The notes under the pieces were generated by a model. It ran no database searches, had not been told where the DNA came from, and saw only the letters and a program-made list of their open reading frames with translations. Shown here in pieces: positions 12,721-23,569 of a stretch of 64,000 bases of DNA; position 1 is the stretch's first letter, and every line of letters starts with the position of its first letter. The stretch lies in assembly GCF_040412425.1 (NCBI RefSeq), contig NC_089766.1:50589297-50653296 (forward strand). Reading direction: 5' to 3'. A program made the translations under genes and the position numbers. The DNA comes from Macrobrachium rosenbergii. Taxonomy: Eukaryota > Arthropoda > Malacostraca > Decapoda > Palaemonidae.

Positions 12721-13161
12721 GAACAAAGCGGCAGGGAGATAAGCTTAAATCAGGAAATTTTCATCCCGCCAACTCCTCCGGTCACGCAGCCAGATCGCTC
12801 ACCCCTACACCATGCCTGTCGGGGACCTCATAGAGGCGGCACAACACCTCACAGACTCCGTCAGGCTTCACCAGCGACAAACCAGCCCTCAGCCGGTCGG
12901 CTCCGTCCAGCCTGAAGGGGCGTGTAGAGCAGCCCGTCAACGCCATCGCCAGCAAACGTCCACCGAACCACAGTGAGCGGTGGTCCCGGGCTTCTGTCGG
13001 CTATCACAGAGTGGTTCGGAAAGGACGCCCGGAAACTGCCTGCCGCCCTGCTCGTTCAACGTTCAAAGCGGGGTGGCGGCCAGCAGGACAGGCCGCCATG
13101 GCGGCGAAGAAGCCAGGGCCTCAAAACAGTAGGTTTCTCGTAAAGCGACACCGTCTCCGAC

Positions 13162-13404
13162 GGGATGATGCTGGTCGACACAGGAGCCTTCAAGTCGGTC
13201 TTCCCAGCATCCAGGGGACCGCAGCAGACACCAGACCCGGCCGCCTTCCTGACGGCGCCAGCGAACCCCCATCCTCTCCCTCACGGCGCAGGCTCCTGTC
13301 GATCTCCATCGCCTTGGCCAGAATTACTCCTGGGACTTCGCCGTCGCGGGACGACCAGGAACCCCACTCCTGGGGCCGATTTTCTGGCGCTTCCGGCCTA
13401 CTAG
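13162..13404 (+). pseudogene. retropepsin-like protease relic of the Gypsy element
   Basis: The frame starting at 13165 begins MMLVDTGAFKSVFPAS, which contains the catalytic DTG triad of retroviral-type aspartic proteases followed by the usual small/hydrophobic context. Downstream conservation fades and frames shift. It lies between the gag relic and the RT, as expected. Confidence 0.7.
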
Positions 13405-13659
13405 TCGGCGTGGGGCGCAAGCGCCTCCCTCGATCCCGACTCCTGCCGATCTCTCCGTTAACGGCGGGACCCAGACCCACCATCAGCGCCGTCGCCCCAC
13501 CAGTCGCACACCTTCGCCGGAGTTCCCGGGTGTTTAAGCGAGCTTCGCCAAGTCCCGGGGCCCCAGCCAAGCACGGCATATACCACCATATAGTGACTAA
13601 GGGCCCCGACACATAAAGTTCATGAGCTTCCCCCTCAGCGCCTGCAGGCGAAAAAAGCA

Positions 13660-14200
13660 TTGCGGAGATGGGGGATGGGCATCTGCAGAAAAGCCTCCAG
13701 TCCATGGGCCTCCCCCTCCACATGGTGCAGAAGCGGACGGCTCCTGGAGACCCTGCGGCGACTACAGGCGGCTCAACATTGCAACGGAGCCGACCACTAC
13801 CCTCTGCCCAATATGCAGAGACCTCGGCCTCCTTTCACGGGGCCAAAATATTCACTAAATTGGACCTTCTTAAATCTTATTTTCAGGTACCTGTTGCGCC
13901 AGAGGACATACCAAAGACAGCCATCATCACGCCCCGGGTCCTATGTGTTCGCCTTCTCCACCTTCGGGCTGAGAACGCCGGGGCCACCTTCCAGCGGCTC
14001 ATGGACAGCATCTGGGGACCCTGGTTTCTGCGTCTACTCGTCGACGACATTCTCATATTTTCCAGGTCTCACAGCGAACACCAGAGGCACATCAAAGCAG
14101 TCCTCCAGCGCCTCCAAGAAAAGCGGCCTCGTCGTCCGTTTTGACAAGTGTACATTCAGCGTCGAAAGCAGAGTTCCTGGGTCACGGTATCTCCGACAGG
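13660..14200 (+). pseudogene. reverse transcriptase relic of the Gypsy element
   Basis: The frame 13668-14144 carries KIFTKLDLLKSYFQVPVAPE (motif A, catalytic Asp), ATFQRLMD (the usual F-x-R-L-M-D block), and LLVDDILIFSRSHSEHQRHI with the catalytic V-D-D. The N-terminal RPCGDYRRLN block is in a different frame (13622-13858) and the part after 14144 shifts frame again. The copy is therefore inactive. Confidence 0.88.
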
Positions 14201-14281
14201 CGTCCGCCCTCTTACATCGAAAGGTGGCAGCCGTAGCAAAGTTCCCGACACCCACCTCCATCAAGGCCGTCCAGGAGTTCC

Positions 14282-14743
14282 TTGGGATGGTCGCTTCTAC
14301 AGGCGCTTCATCCCGGGATCGCGCACACCCAGCATTTGACGGAGTCCCTAAGAGGTCAACCCGAAGTCCCTGTCTTGGGACCCAGCCAGCAGCAGGCCTT
14401 TTCCCCGGACGAAGGCCGCCCTCACCAGGCAACCGCCTTGGCACCAGAGATCCCAAGGCTCCTCCAGCTGACGACGGACGCCAGTAACGTTGCCTGCGGT
14501 GCTGTTCTGGAGCAAATTATCAAAGCGCCCCAGCCCATCGCCTTCTTCAGCAAGAAGTTCAATCCCGCAGAGTCGATACAGCACCTTCGACAGGGAACTC
14601 TCGCGATGTACAGCCAGTTCGGCATAAGTTCCTCCTGGAGGGCGCCCTTCACAATCTTCACAGACCACCAGCCACTAGTTCACGCTTTCCACGAAGCAAG
14701 GGACATGGTCTTCAGGCAGCAGCGCGCACCTCCTCAGCCATAG
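14282..14743 (+). pseudogene. RNase H relic of the Gypsy element
   Basis: This frame holds LTTDASNVACGAVLEQ, then PIAFFSKKFNPAE and FTIFTDHQPLVHAF. These match the Ty3/Gypsy RNase H domain (first catalytic Asp in TDAS; TDHQPL near the end). The frame closes shortly after; the Tyr-Leu region downstream is shifted. Confidence 0.85.
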
Positions 14744-14839
14744 CCGAATTTACCTGTTCCGTCAGGTACCTCCCGGCAAGAAAAATCCGTAGCAGACGCC
14801 CTCTCCGGGGTCGAGTTGAGCGCCAGTGCAGCTAGGTGT

Positions 14840-15693
14840 AGACTACCAGGACCTTGCCAGAGAACAGGCCGCCGACCAGAAACCCCAGCATACCGCACCG
14901 CCATCACATCCCTCAAGTGGCGGGGCGTGACCCCTCGCCCCCGGAGGTCCCAGCCTGCTCTGTGACATCAGCACAGGCCAGCCCCGCCCTTTGGTTCCAG
15001 CCTCACGCCGCCGCCAGGTATTTGACATCATCCACGGCCTCTCACCCCTCCGGCAGGACCACGGCCAAACTGCTTTCAAAAAGTTCGTCTGGCACGGAGG
15101 GTGCAAAAGGACGCCACAGCCTGGGCAAAACAGTGCCTGCAGTGCCAGACCAGTAAAGTGGGTCGTCTGCGCAGTCGGGGGTAGGCGAGTTCCCACAACC
15201 AGGGCGCCGCTTCGGCCACATCCACATCGACGTCGTCGGGCCCCTTCCCCCATCAGGCGGATCCAGATACCTCCTCACGGTGGTAGACCGTTCAACGCGG
15301 TGGCCCGAAGCCACGCCCATGCAAGCCACCGCCAGCGGCGTGCGCCGAGCCCTGCTCTCCAGCTGGGTCAGCCAGCCGGCGTCCCGGACCACATCACAAC
15401 CGACAGGGCCCGCCTTCCTCTCCGAGCTGTGGTCTGCCCTGGCTCAACTGCTGGGAACCACGCACCACACCACCACAGCATACAACCCAGCGGCCAACGG
15501 CCTGGTCGAACGTTTCCACAGGTCCTTAAAATCATCCCTCATGGCCCGCTGCACCGCCGAGGATTGGAAACATCAGCTGCCGTGGGTCCTCCTCGGGTTG
15601 AGGACCGCCCCCAGAGCCGACGGCACCCCATCCGCAGCTGAACAAACCTATGGGGAACCCCTCGTAGTGGTGCGGGAGGCTCGTGACGGATGA
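14840..15693 (+). pseudogene. integrase relic of the Gypsy element (zinc-binding and catalytic core)
   Basis: Around 15010-15160, frames show an HGLSHPS-like zinc-finger stretch and WHGG with C..C remnants. The frame 15280-15693 carries MVDRSTRWPEATPM (core Asp), ITTDRGP-like sequence in a neighbouring frame, and TTAYNPAANGLVERFHRSLK with the catalytic Glu. LPWVLLGLRTAP follows, as in Gypsy integrases. Several frame changes occur. Confidence 0.85.
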
Positions 15694-16181
15694 TCGCCAC
15701 TCCCCATCTCTGCAGAGGCTCGCGGCGTGGCGGCAAGTTAAGCCCTTGCAGGCGCTCGCATAGACAGAGCAACCACCTTCCGTGCCGCCACAGCTGTCAT
15801 CCGCCACCCACGTCCGTCAGAGTCGGCGCCGTCCGTCCACCACTAACTAAGCCCTACAGGGGACCCTTCCGCGTGCTGGAGCGGAACAGCAAGGCGTTCG
15901 GCTGGCACTTCCAGGCAGGGACGACTGGGTTTCCCATAGACCGGCTAAAGCCCGCCTTCCTGTCGGAGAGTCCGGCAGCGTCGCAGCACCCCTTCCGCCC
16001 CATCGCACTCCAGCACGCCCTCACCACCCGCAGGCGCGCCGCCCCAGGAAGGGACCGCCCAAACAGCAGCCTCACAGGCAGGAGGCCCCTCAGTTATCCT
16101 CAAGGAGCCGCGGCACCTTCAGCGTCCCACCAGGTACAGGGATTAATCAGACGCGTCCCTCGTCTTGGGGAGTATTTGTAA
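15690..16181 (+). pseudogene. integrase C-terminal region (GPY/F-type module) of the Gypsy element
   Basis: This 163-codon frame contains KPYRGPFRVLERNSKAF followed by a hydrophobic strand pattern and DRLKPAFL, the GPY/F module at the end of many Ty3/Gypsy integrases. It then runs as basic, Pro/Arg-rich sequence to the 3' LTR. No chromodomain is visible. Confidence 0.75.
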
Positions 16182-16359
16182 AGTCACCAATTCGGCGCCA
16201 GGATAGTGTTTCGGCGGCGCCATTAATTAAGTCTCCGCTGAGCTTGTTTTCTTTGGTGACTTCCGTTTTTCTTCAAGCTAAATTAGTCACGCCTAAAACG
16301 TGCCAGGTCACGCATTTTTATCATTTTACTTTATGGTATTTATACGAATGTCACACATT
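16177..16359 (+). repeat. truncated 3' LTR of the Gypsy element
   Basis: Matches the first ~183 bp of the 5' LTR with only a few single-base differences, then switches abruptly to unrelated AT-rich DNA after CACATT. A purine-rich TTGGGGAGTA precedes it (polypurine-tract position). Missing are the TATA-like box, poly(A) signal and U5. Confidence 0.88.
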
Positions 16360-17899
16360 GCAATTTAACACGAGAAAGCCTCTTTATACAGTGTAGGTTG
16401 AAATCTGTTCAGTCTTTGTACCGCAGGGCCAAGATGGAGCCTCAAAATCTAACGTAGGAATATTTATGAAAAACATCTCACAATTTCCTCAATAATAGCA
16501 GGTCTCCAGTTTGTTTAATTAATGTGAGTCATCCGTATGTTGTGTAAATATAAGTCTGTTCAAACCAGGTCCCAAAGGTCTAGGATAGCGCCACAGTATC
16601 GGTCCAAAGTTTTACATGTGAATATGTAGGACAGTATTTTATCACATCCTTGCAAGTGCATCAATATGGTTCAGGTGAGCATTGTGGCCCATTGGCCACT
16701 TATCATTGTAATGGTTGGTTGACTGAGGTAGATTAAGCACGGGCCCTTTTCCCAGCCCGTAAGTGTGGTCATTTGTAAAATTGAACAGGGAGCCTGGTGT
16801 GCACCTCCTAACTCTGTCTAACCAGCAAAGAATTATCATCAACCTATGGTGACTGCTTGATGTTTATTCTGGAATTCCGTGTTCCAGAACTGTTTGGTAA
16901 CGTACTTGTACGGATAAAAAATGTCTTCCCTTTGTATAATGATAAACTAATTCTGATGACTTCGTCTCTGCAACCTTTGATGGACTGGTCAAGGAGTCCA
17001 TTATCCAGGCTTCTGATTAATTTCGACATTTATATCTCCACGGTCCGATAATATGAGAAGGCCCCGTAGTGGCTTATTTTAGAATAGCAACAAATAACAA
17101 ACGTATAAATTATTTTTACACATTCATATCTTGCTTTATCTGTTGCAATTGCCTTCACAGGAGTCTTAAAAGAGCAGACGAACGAGGAAACAAATTGCAG
17201 TTGGCTCTAGATCATTATGCCAGTCCCCTACTGCTATTTATTATAGTCAATGGCAAAAATTTGCACAGAAAACGAATTTAAGTTAACATTAATAGAAAAC
17301 GTAAAACTGAAGTCCGTAATTTTAGGGATACTAAACTATATGCCAATAACATACTTCTGCTTGCACACTTAGCAATTACTTACAGAAAGCTTTAATACAT
17401 TTGACATTACTTATATGCCACTCATGTCATTTAACATGAACTATAAACGAAAACGACACTTGACACTTTTAAATTTACTTCTCTCGAATATAATAGCTTA
17501 GCGAACAAGAGTAACAAGTCTTATTCTTGTTCACAGTAATTTTCTTGCACTTCTTCATTATGATGTTCATTCTCGATATGGTACGCGTCTGTTAGCAATG
17601 ACAATATTAAATGTAACATCAGCAAAACACTGAGTGATAGCATTTGTATACTTGTGCAGAGGTTATTGTAATTTTTTTTACCAGATTCATGCACACACTT
17701 GCCATCAAAATCGACCATTACATTAGATGTAATTCTAATAGAAATTTCCGAGCATCGGACGGAAATCTTATATGTTTACATCCCTGCAGAAAATCACATA
17801 TTCTTTTTATACGCTAACCTCAGCCTTTCCAGTAAGCCCTGAGGGAGCTGACATCAATGCATTACTACCCTAAAACAATGCACACTGTATTTTACTCAT
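16360..17899. other. AT-rich DNA right of the Gypsy element
   Basis: Several frames of 60-70 codons on both strands, none recognisable. The left edge is the breakpoint that removed most of the 3' LTR. Confidence 0.45.
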
Positions 17900-18114
17900 T
17901 TATTTATATTTTTTATATTCATTTATTAATTTATTGTCTTTTTTTTTTTAATAATTGATCTCTTCTTGTTCTATTTCCTGTCATCTTCTGTAACTTCTTT
18001 CAAATGAACATCAAATGCTCTCTGGAAGCTTGGATTTCAAGTCAATGGCCCCTGTACCCTTGTTATATATGAATAGGGGTTTATCAGAATAATAATAATA
18101 ATAATAATAATAAT
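17900..18114 (+). repeat. (AAT)n-tailed interspersed repeat, copy 1
   Basis: GGAAGCTTGGATTTCAAGTC and AATGGCCCCTGT followed by (AAT)n at 18088-18114. The same sequence in reverse occurs at 22005-22180. It looks like the 3' end of a retroelement that ends in a trinucleotide tail, as the LINE at 33.5 kb also does. Confidence 0.65.
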
Positions 18115-18179
18115 ATCGCATTCCATGAGTGCCTCTGAGAACCAAAATTAATCTTTTTGGCCATGGTAGGTTGTATTAA

Positions 18180-18715
18180 GGATGTGCAGCCGAGGCCCAT
18201 GAAACTCAGCCACGGTCCGGTGGTGGCCTGTGTTGTTGGTACCTATGGCAGTGCCAGAAGTACGATCAAGGCTAACTTAACCTTAAATAAATATAGTTCT
18301 TCATTGGAGGGTGGGTAGAGCTCTCGGCTAGCGCTGCTTTTGCCCAGCGTTCGACTCTCTGACTGGCCAGTGAAGAATTAGAGGAATTTATTTCTGGTAA
18401 TAGAAACTCATTTCTCGTCATAATGTGGTTCGGATTCCACAATAAGCTGTAGGTCCCGTTGCTAGGTAACCAGTTGGTTCCTAGCCACGTAAAATAAATC
18501 TAATCCTTCAGGCCAACCCTAGGAGAGCTGTTAATCAGCTCAGTGGTCTGGTTAAACTAAGATATACTTAACCTTAAATAGAATAAAAACTACTAAGGTT
18601 AGAGGGCTGCAATTTGGTATGTTTGATGATTGGAGGGTGGATGATCAACATACCAATTTGCAGCCCTCTAGCCTCAGTAGTTTTTAATAGTTTTCTTTTT
18701 ACGGAAAACTAAAAA
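18180..18715 (-). repeat. family H, copy c (reverse, split by a SINE)
   Basis: Reverse copy: the GCCCATGAAACTCAGCCACG block at 18195, then AACCTTAAATA, then the palindrome at 18584-18692. The two parts are separated by the SINE at 18290-18565. Confidence 0.8.
18290..18565 (+). repeat. tRNA-derived SINE with 15-bp target-site duplication
   Basis: A region with GGTAGAGCTCTCGGCTAGCG-like A-box context (here GGGTAGAGCTCTCGG) and GCGTTCGACTCTC B-box context is followed by a body containing GGTTCCTAGCCACGTAAAAT and GGTTAAACTAAG. It is bracketed by ACTTAACCTTAAATA at 18275-18289 and 18566-18580, and it interrupts a family-H element. The duplication and tRNA-like head support LINE-driven insertion. 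Confidence 0.8.
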
Positions 18716-19480
18716 CTGATGTAACCACCTCCTCTGGTTTTTGCTTCTTTGTTCCCTCTCTTTGAGCTCCTGTAGCAGTGACATCTACAACTCCATTTTT
18801 CACAAGGGCGCATTTGAGTCCTTATAGGAAGTATTGACAGTACTTCCTCAGTCTCACTGCAATTTCTGGTTCTTCATAACTGTATCTATCTCTGGCTTCT
18901 TCTATTATGTTATTTCCCCTGTCCAAATCTTGACAATTCCCTGTTTAACTTCTAGCTAATTACCTGTTATCCTTCATGTTCCGTCTGTTCCTTTGCCAGT
19001 ATTTGCTCTCTTCCCAAACTGGCACCTACCTTTGTATAAAATTACCTTCCTCGACTTTTCTGGGCGTGTTAGTTGGATAATGCTGCTGTCTTGAGGACAT
19101 AGTGGAGGTATATGTAAACATTTGTCCTCCACCGCATCTGTCACAGTGTCTATACTCTCATCTAGTGTTACTGTAATAGATACTTCAACGTCTCCAAAAC
19201 ACTTTATCTCGTTTTGCTCTTCGTGTCCACAAGTTCCTACCGTCGTTGTGTGGTCTGTAGCTTTCTGCCTCCTTCCGGTGTTAAATATCTTGCCTACACT
19301 TGTCCGTCTCTACCTTGTTTCTTGCCTTGCACTTCCTCCCCTCCTTTCCTAACTACCTTCTCTTCTTTCTCCGCCGCGTACTCTCGTCTTGGATTTTGGG
19401 CGCATGCGTGTTTTTCTCTGCCCATTCCTTCGTTTTCCTTTTTCCCTCTCATGAAACCTTTTGTCTCCACCGAACTCTCC

Positions 19481-19799
19481 CTGTAGGGGGGGCTGGGGGG
19501 TAATGCCGTCAGTGCACCTCATGCAGTGCACTGTACGAATTACCTAAGGTTCTTTTCAGCGTCCCTTCGGCCCCTAGCTGCAACTCCTTCCGTTCTTTTT
19601 ACTGTACATCCTTTCACATTCTCTTTCTTCCATCTTACTTTCCATCCTCTCCTAACAATTGATTCATAGTGCAAGTGCGAGGTTTTCCTCCTGTTGCGCC
19701 TTTCAAACTCTTATTCTCAGTTTTCCTTTCAGCGCTGAATGACCTCATAGGTCCCAGTGCTTGGCTTTGGGCTAAATTCTATATTCAATTCAATTCAAT
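19481..19799 (+). repeat. family A repeat, copy 3
   Basis: Begins near a G-run (GTAGGGGGGGCTGGGGGG) in place of the usual GTAGGGG, then AATGCCGTCAGTGCACCTCA, and ends ATTCAATTCAATTCAAT. Full length. Confidence 0.85.
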
Positions 19800-20104
19800 C
19801 CACTGAACCCCCTTTACAGTACCCAGTTATTGATCTAACTGGGATTTCTCTTGGCTTTGTGTGGTACCCACCTGTAAGTTCAGGCACTGCACACAATACT
19901 GGTGGGAATCGTCAGTCACCGGGCGAATTTAACTGTTTCAACAGCTTGGCCCTTCTTTTAAACAGCACTGACCATTTAGATGCGTTTGTTCACACAGATT
20001 TGGCATCGAACGACAGTAAAGTGAAAAGCGCTGCCACTCTTCGGTAACATTTTTATATTCATTTTGCCCGTAATGCCGGTATCATTAAACCTGCACTCTC
20101 TGAT

Positions 20105-20460
20105 TTTTAGTTTCTGTAAAAGAAAACTATTGAGATGGCTTTTTGTCTGTCCGTCCGTCCTCAGATCTTAAAAACTACTGAGGCTAGAGGGCTGCTAACT
20201 GGTAAGTTGACCATCCACCATCCAATCAACAAACATATCAAATTGCGGCCCTCTAGCCTCAGTAGTTTTTATTTTATTTAAGGTTAAAGTTAGCCATGAT
20301 CGTGTCTTGCACCGCTATAGGTGCCAACAATACAGGCCACCACCAGGCTGTGGCTGAAAGTTTCATGGGCCGTGGTCGAAAATTTCATACAGCATTATAC
20401 GCTGTTCGGAAAACTCTATTGCGCCGAAGAAACTTGGGCGCATTTTTTACTTGTTTTTAT
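20105..20460 (+). repeat. family H, copy b
   Basis: Forward copy with palindrome at about 20169-20270, then GGCTGTGGCTGAAAGTTTCA and CGGAAAACTCTATTGCGCCG. The palindrome arms are less well matched than in the reverse copies. Confidence 0.8.
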
Positions 20461-20804
20461 TTTATTGAAAATGTTAAAAATATTGAATCTTAATATAGTG
20501 ATAGGCTGTTTAGTATGGACACTGTTCCCTGTGGGCAAGAAATTTAATTTAATCAGTTCTATATGGTAACAGTTCACTTTGTTTGAGGCACACGTTTTAC
20601 AGTTAGATCTTTGCTATGAAATATCTGACAAGGTTATTAATTGACCATTTTTAATGTTGATGGAATTTTAGTATATTCACATGGTTTTGAAAATTCACGA
20701 TTATTTGTATAAATCTGATCAGAAATTTACTTTATTCATAAAACACTTCATGTTTTTATCACTGGTAGCAGATTCCAGTGAGGCTGAATATAAAACAAGT
20801 AAAA

Positions 20805-21155
20805 AATGCGCCGAAGTTTCTTCTGCGCAATCGAGTTTTCTGAACACGGTCCGGTGTTGGCTTTAGCCACGGCCCATGGAACTCAGCCACGGTCCGGTGG
20901 TGGCCTGTGTTGTTGGTACCTATAGCGGTACCAGAAGTACGATTATGGCTAAATTTTAACCGTAAATAAAATAAAAACTAACGAGGCTAGAGGGCTGCAA
21001 TTTGGCATGTTTGATGACTGGAGGATGGATGATCAACATACCAATTTGCAGCCCTCTATCCTCAGTAGTTTTAAGACCTGAGGGCGGACAGAAAAAGTGC
21101 GGACGGACAGACAAAGCCGGCACAATAGTTTTCTTTTGCAGAAAACTAAAGCCAG
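20805..21155 (-). repeat. family H, copy d (reverse)
   Basis: Reverse copy with GCGCCGAAGTTTCTTCTGCG at the left, palindrome at about 20972-21072, and GTTTTCTTTTGCAGAAAACT at the right. It lies 350 bp from copy b in opposite orientation. Confidence 0.8.
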
Positions 21156-22004
21156 GTGTCCACATCGCTGACAAGATGACCTGCAGTATAAAGGTGTGTG
21201 GATGCTGACACACACGCACCTAAGTGGATTATAGTATCACTATAATCATGTATATTTTTGTAGGGCCTCTATCAGACCTCCTCTGGATCACCTGGTGAGC
21301 CCCATTTATTTGTCGGTTTCAGATCATGACTTTCTTGAATTCTATCTTCCATGCCGTAGCTGCTTCTAGAGTTTTTGTAGTGTCACACATGTTTTCATAT
21401 GTTTGTGTGTAAGTGTGTGTGCGTTTGTCTGTATGTCTGCTCCTAGAGTACCTCATTGCCTCTTAACTCCGCTAATCTGTGACTGTTTGTGCTTCTATAA
21501 ATGTAAATATGCCCTCTGTATTATACCGATCACAATTTTGCCATTTGTGAACGTACTTCGGTAGCTTTCTTCCTCACTGATTGAATGTTCAAACATCAGC
21601 AATTTATTTTGTGGTGGAAGTCCCCCTCCCCCTCCCCCCAAAAGAAACAAAGCTTGTGGCAAGGCCAGTACAGATAGTGACTGACTGTTGTGCAAATTCA
21701 TAATCACTTTTGTACTTCAAAAGTAATCACTATTTTGATTAATGCTGTCTCTCGCACAAATTTACCAGTGCTGCTGAGAGCCACACAGATGAACCAGAGT
21801 GGAACGAAATCTGCGAGGCATGTTCTAGTAATGCCATCATCTATGTGGGTAAAAAAAAAAAAAAAAAAAAGAATAAGTGATGCACATTTTCCGGCCAGCA
21901 TTACATATGACTTTAGTGCTGCAGAAAAGAAAGCAACTATATGACACTCACGCAGCATCGGTGCAGATTCAACAAAGCTTGTAAGAACAAACGACCCGAT
22001 TGGC

Positions 22005-22058
<54 letters not shown>

Positions 22059-22180
22059 CCAGTAGATGAAACCTATTCATATGGAACAAGCCCACCAAAG
22101 GGGCCAATGACTTGAAATTCAAGCTTCCAAAGAATATTATGGTGTTCATTAGGAAAAAATAAGTGTCACTCGAGTTTAGC
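22005..22180 (-). repeat. (AAT)n-tailed interspersed repeat, copy 2 (reverse)
   Basis: (ATT)n at 22005-22058 followed by GGGGCCAATGACTTGAAATT and CAAGCTTCCAAAG, the reverse of 18000-18090. The shared ends next to the trinucleotide run suggest a common retroposed family. Confidence 0.65.
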
Positions 22181-22257
22181 ACAATACCACACTATCTTAA
22201 CCATCTGCTTTTCAGTTTCAAGTGTCCGGTGTGGTTAGCAGTGACTTTATTTAATGT

Positions 22258-23339
22258 TTGGGATCAAAAGTAGCAACATCTGCATACTGTACCAGGTGTT
22301 TAACAAGGCTAGAAACTTGGGCTGGTAGATCAAAGCAAGTGAAATCCCAGTGCACTGTCATGTGGAATGCCAGACATGACAAGTCGAGGCTTATTAAAAA
22401 CGCCATCAACCACAGCTATTATAGCAGCTGGTCACTTTCAAAAGCCGTGGAAGTAATACACACCATAACAAGAAACATTCGAGTCACAAACTTATACACA
22501 AGAGCCTCGGTGGTTAATCGGGTCAAAGGAAGATGCAAAATCAGATTGAGCAAGCTTGGTCCCCTGGTGAAGGCTGCCTTTATTCTTGACATCAAATATA
22601 CTATAACGAGGCGGCGAGTAAGAGGCAAAGTCAATGTGTATTCTGATTTATTGATACAAAATCTCGTACAGGTCAAGAGCTCTTGCGAGCGTAAAAGTAA
22701 CGTTTGACATTAAGAAAAAAGAAGAGATATCTCTAAGCAGCCAGATGTGTTTTCTCACACCTGAAAAATGGTTAACAATTCTATATACAAATTCGAGAGA
22801 GAGCTCAATACATATGGTTGGAAAGCTTGCAATGTCTGTTGTACGTTCGTAATTACAGTTCCATCAACGTCATTAAGTAGCTTCTGAAAAATGCGTAAAA
22901 GATCGTTTGAATCAGGAGCGCTGGATCTGTGTTTCTTGAGAGTGCTCGGTGCGTCACGCAGATTTTTGTTTTGAAAGCGAGGATGCCCTGAGGTTCCCGG
23001 CGACCGATCGGGACCTCACAATACCTATCAGTTTCCATAAACATCACGGTTACCGGAAGCAGATGCCTAACTAACTGGTAATTATATGTCTTCGAGGCCT
23101 TGAAGATTGGCGTCAGTCGGAAAAATAGAGCTTGGAAGGCAAAAATGATAAAACATTGAGGTTTAGGAGCAGTTACTGCAGACGCACTGAAAAAAAAAAA
23201 ATGTAAACATGACAACAGTTGGCTGTTGCTTCTTGTGAAATCACCCAAAATTCGACTGAGCTTCAGGTCAACCATATATGTCTCATTGTCGTGGATTCAA
23301 GGATATGTGGGTGACTTATCAGTATTTTCTGAACGTTTT
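22258..23339 (-). other. probable 3' UTR and flank of the MFSD6-like gene
   Basis: No further coding exon is seen after the stop. The minus strand holds two AATAAA signals (22652-22647, 22584-22579). The plus strand has an open frame of 149 codons at 22258-22707 with no recognisable domain; I treat it as chance. Assignment as 3' UTR is inference from position and poly(A) signals only. Confidence 0.35.
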
Positions 23340-23569
23340 CTAAGTAGGTCCCTCCCATGCCACATTATCAATTCCCGAAAGCTCTTTTTTGCTGGTCATT
23401 CCTTCATGCTTGGTACTGAAGTTTGTAGACCTGTACTTCTCCAGTGCATAATGAGCTGAGCAGTAAATGACAGAGGTTAAAACGGCTAAACCAGTCCAAA
23501 TCAGGGAAGTATATACGTGACCCAGGTGTTCCTTCATCTCTCCCCCTATGACGATACCCAGGAATTTTC
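23340..23569 (-). CDS. MFSD6-like gene, terminal coding exon with stop codon
   Basis: The acceptor is CCTTCCAG. The exon encodes KFLGIVIGGEMKEHLGHVY, the last membrane span (SLIWTGLAVLTSVIYCSAHY) and a polar cytosolic tail of about 30 residues ending in TAG at 23340. Downstream on the minus strand, candidate poly(A) signals AATAAA occur at 22652-22647 and 22584-22579, so a 3' UTR of roughly 0.7-0.8 kb is plausible. Confidence 0.85.

Larger units (their letters stand above)
11564..16359 (+). mobile_element. degraded Ty3/Gypsy-type LTR retrotransposon
   Basis: A 425-bp 5' LTR (11564-11988, TG...CA) is repeated in part at 16177-16359. Directly after the 5' LTR is a TGGTGACCCCGGG primer-binding-like site. 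Between the LTRs are relics of gag, protease, reverse transcriptase, RNase H and integrase in the Ty3/Gypsy order. Coding similarity jumps among all three plus-strand frames, so many indels have accumulated. The interior is far richer in G+C than its flanks. No envelope-like frame is visible. The 3' LTR lacks its last ~240 bp, so no target-site duplication can be read. Confidence 0.9.

Noticed and set aside
13190..13723. 177-codon minus-strand frame inside the Gypsy element
   Set aside because: It is antisense to the protease/RT region; GC-rich DNA with few stops produces such shadows.
22258..22707. 149-codon plus-strand frame
   Set aside because: No recognised domain, no splice or start support, and it lies opposite the probable 3' UTR with poly(A) signals on the other strand.
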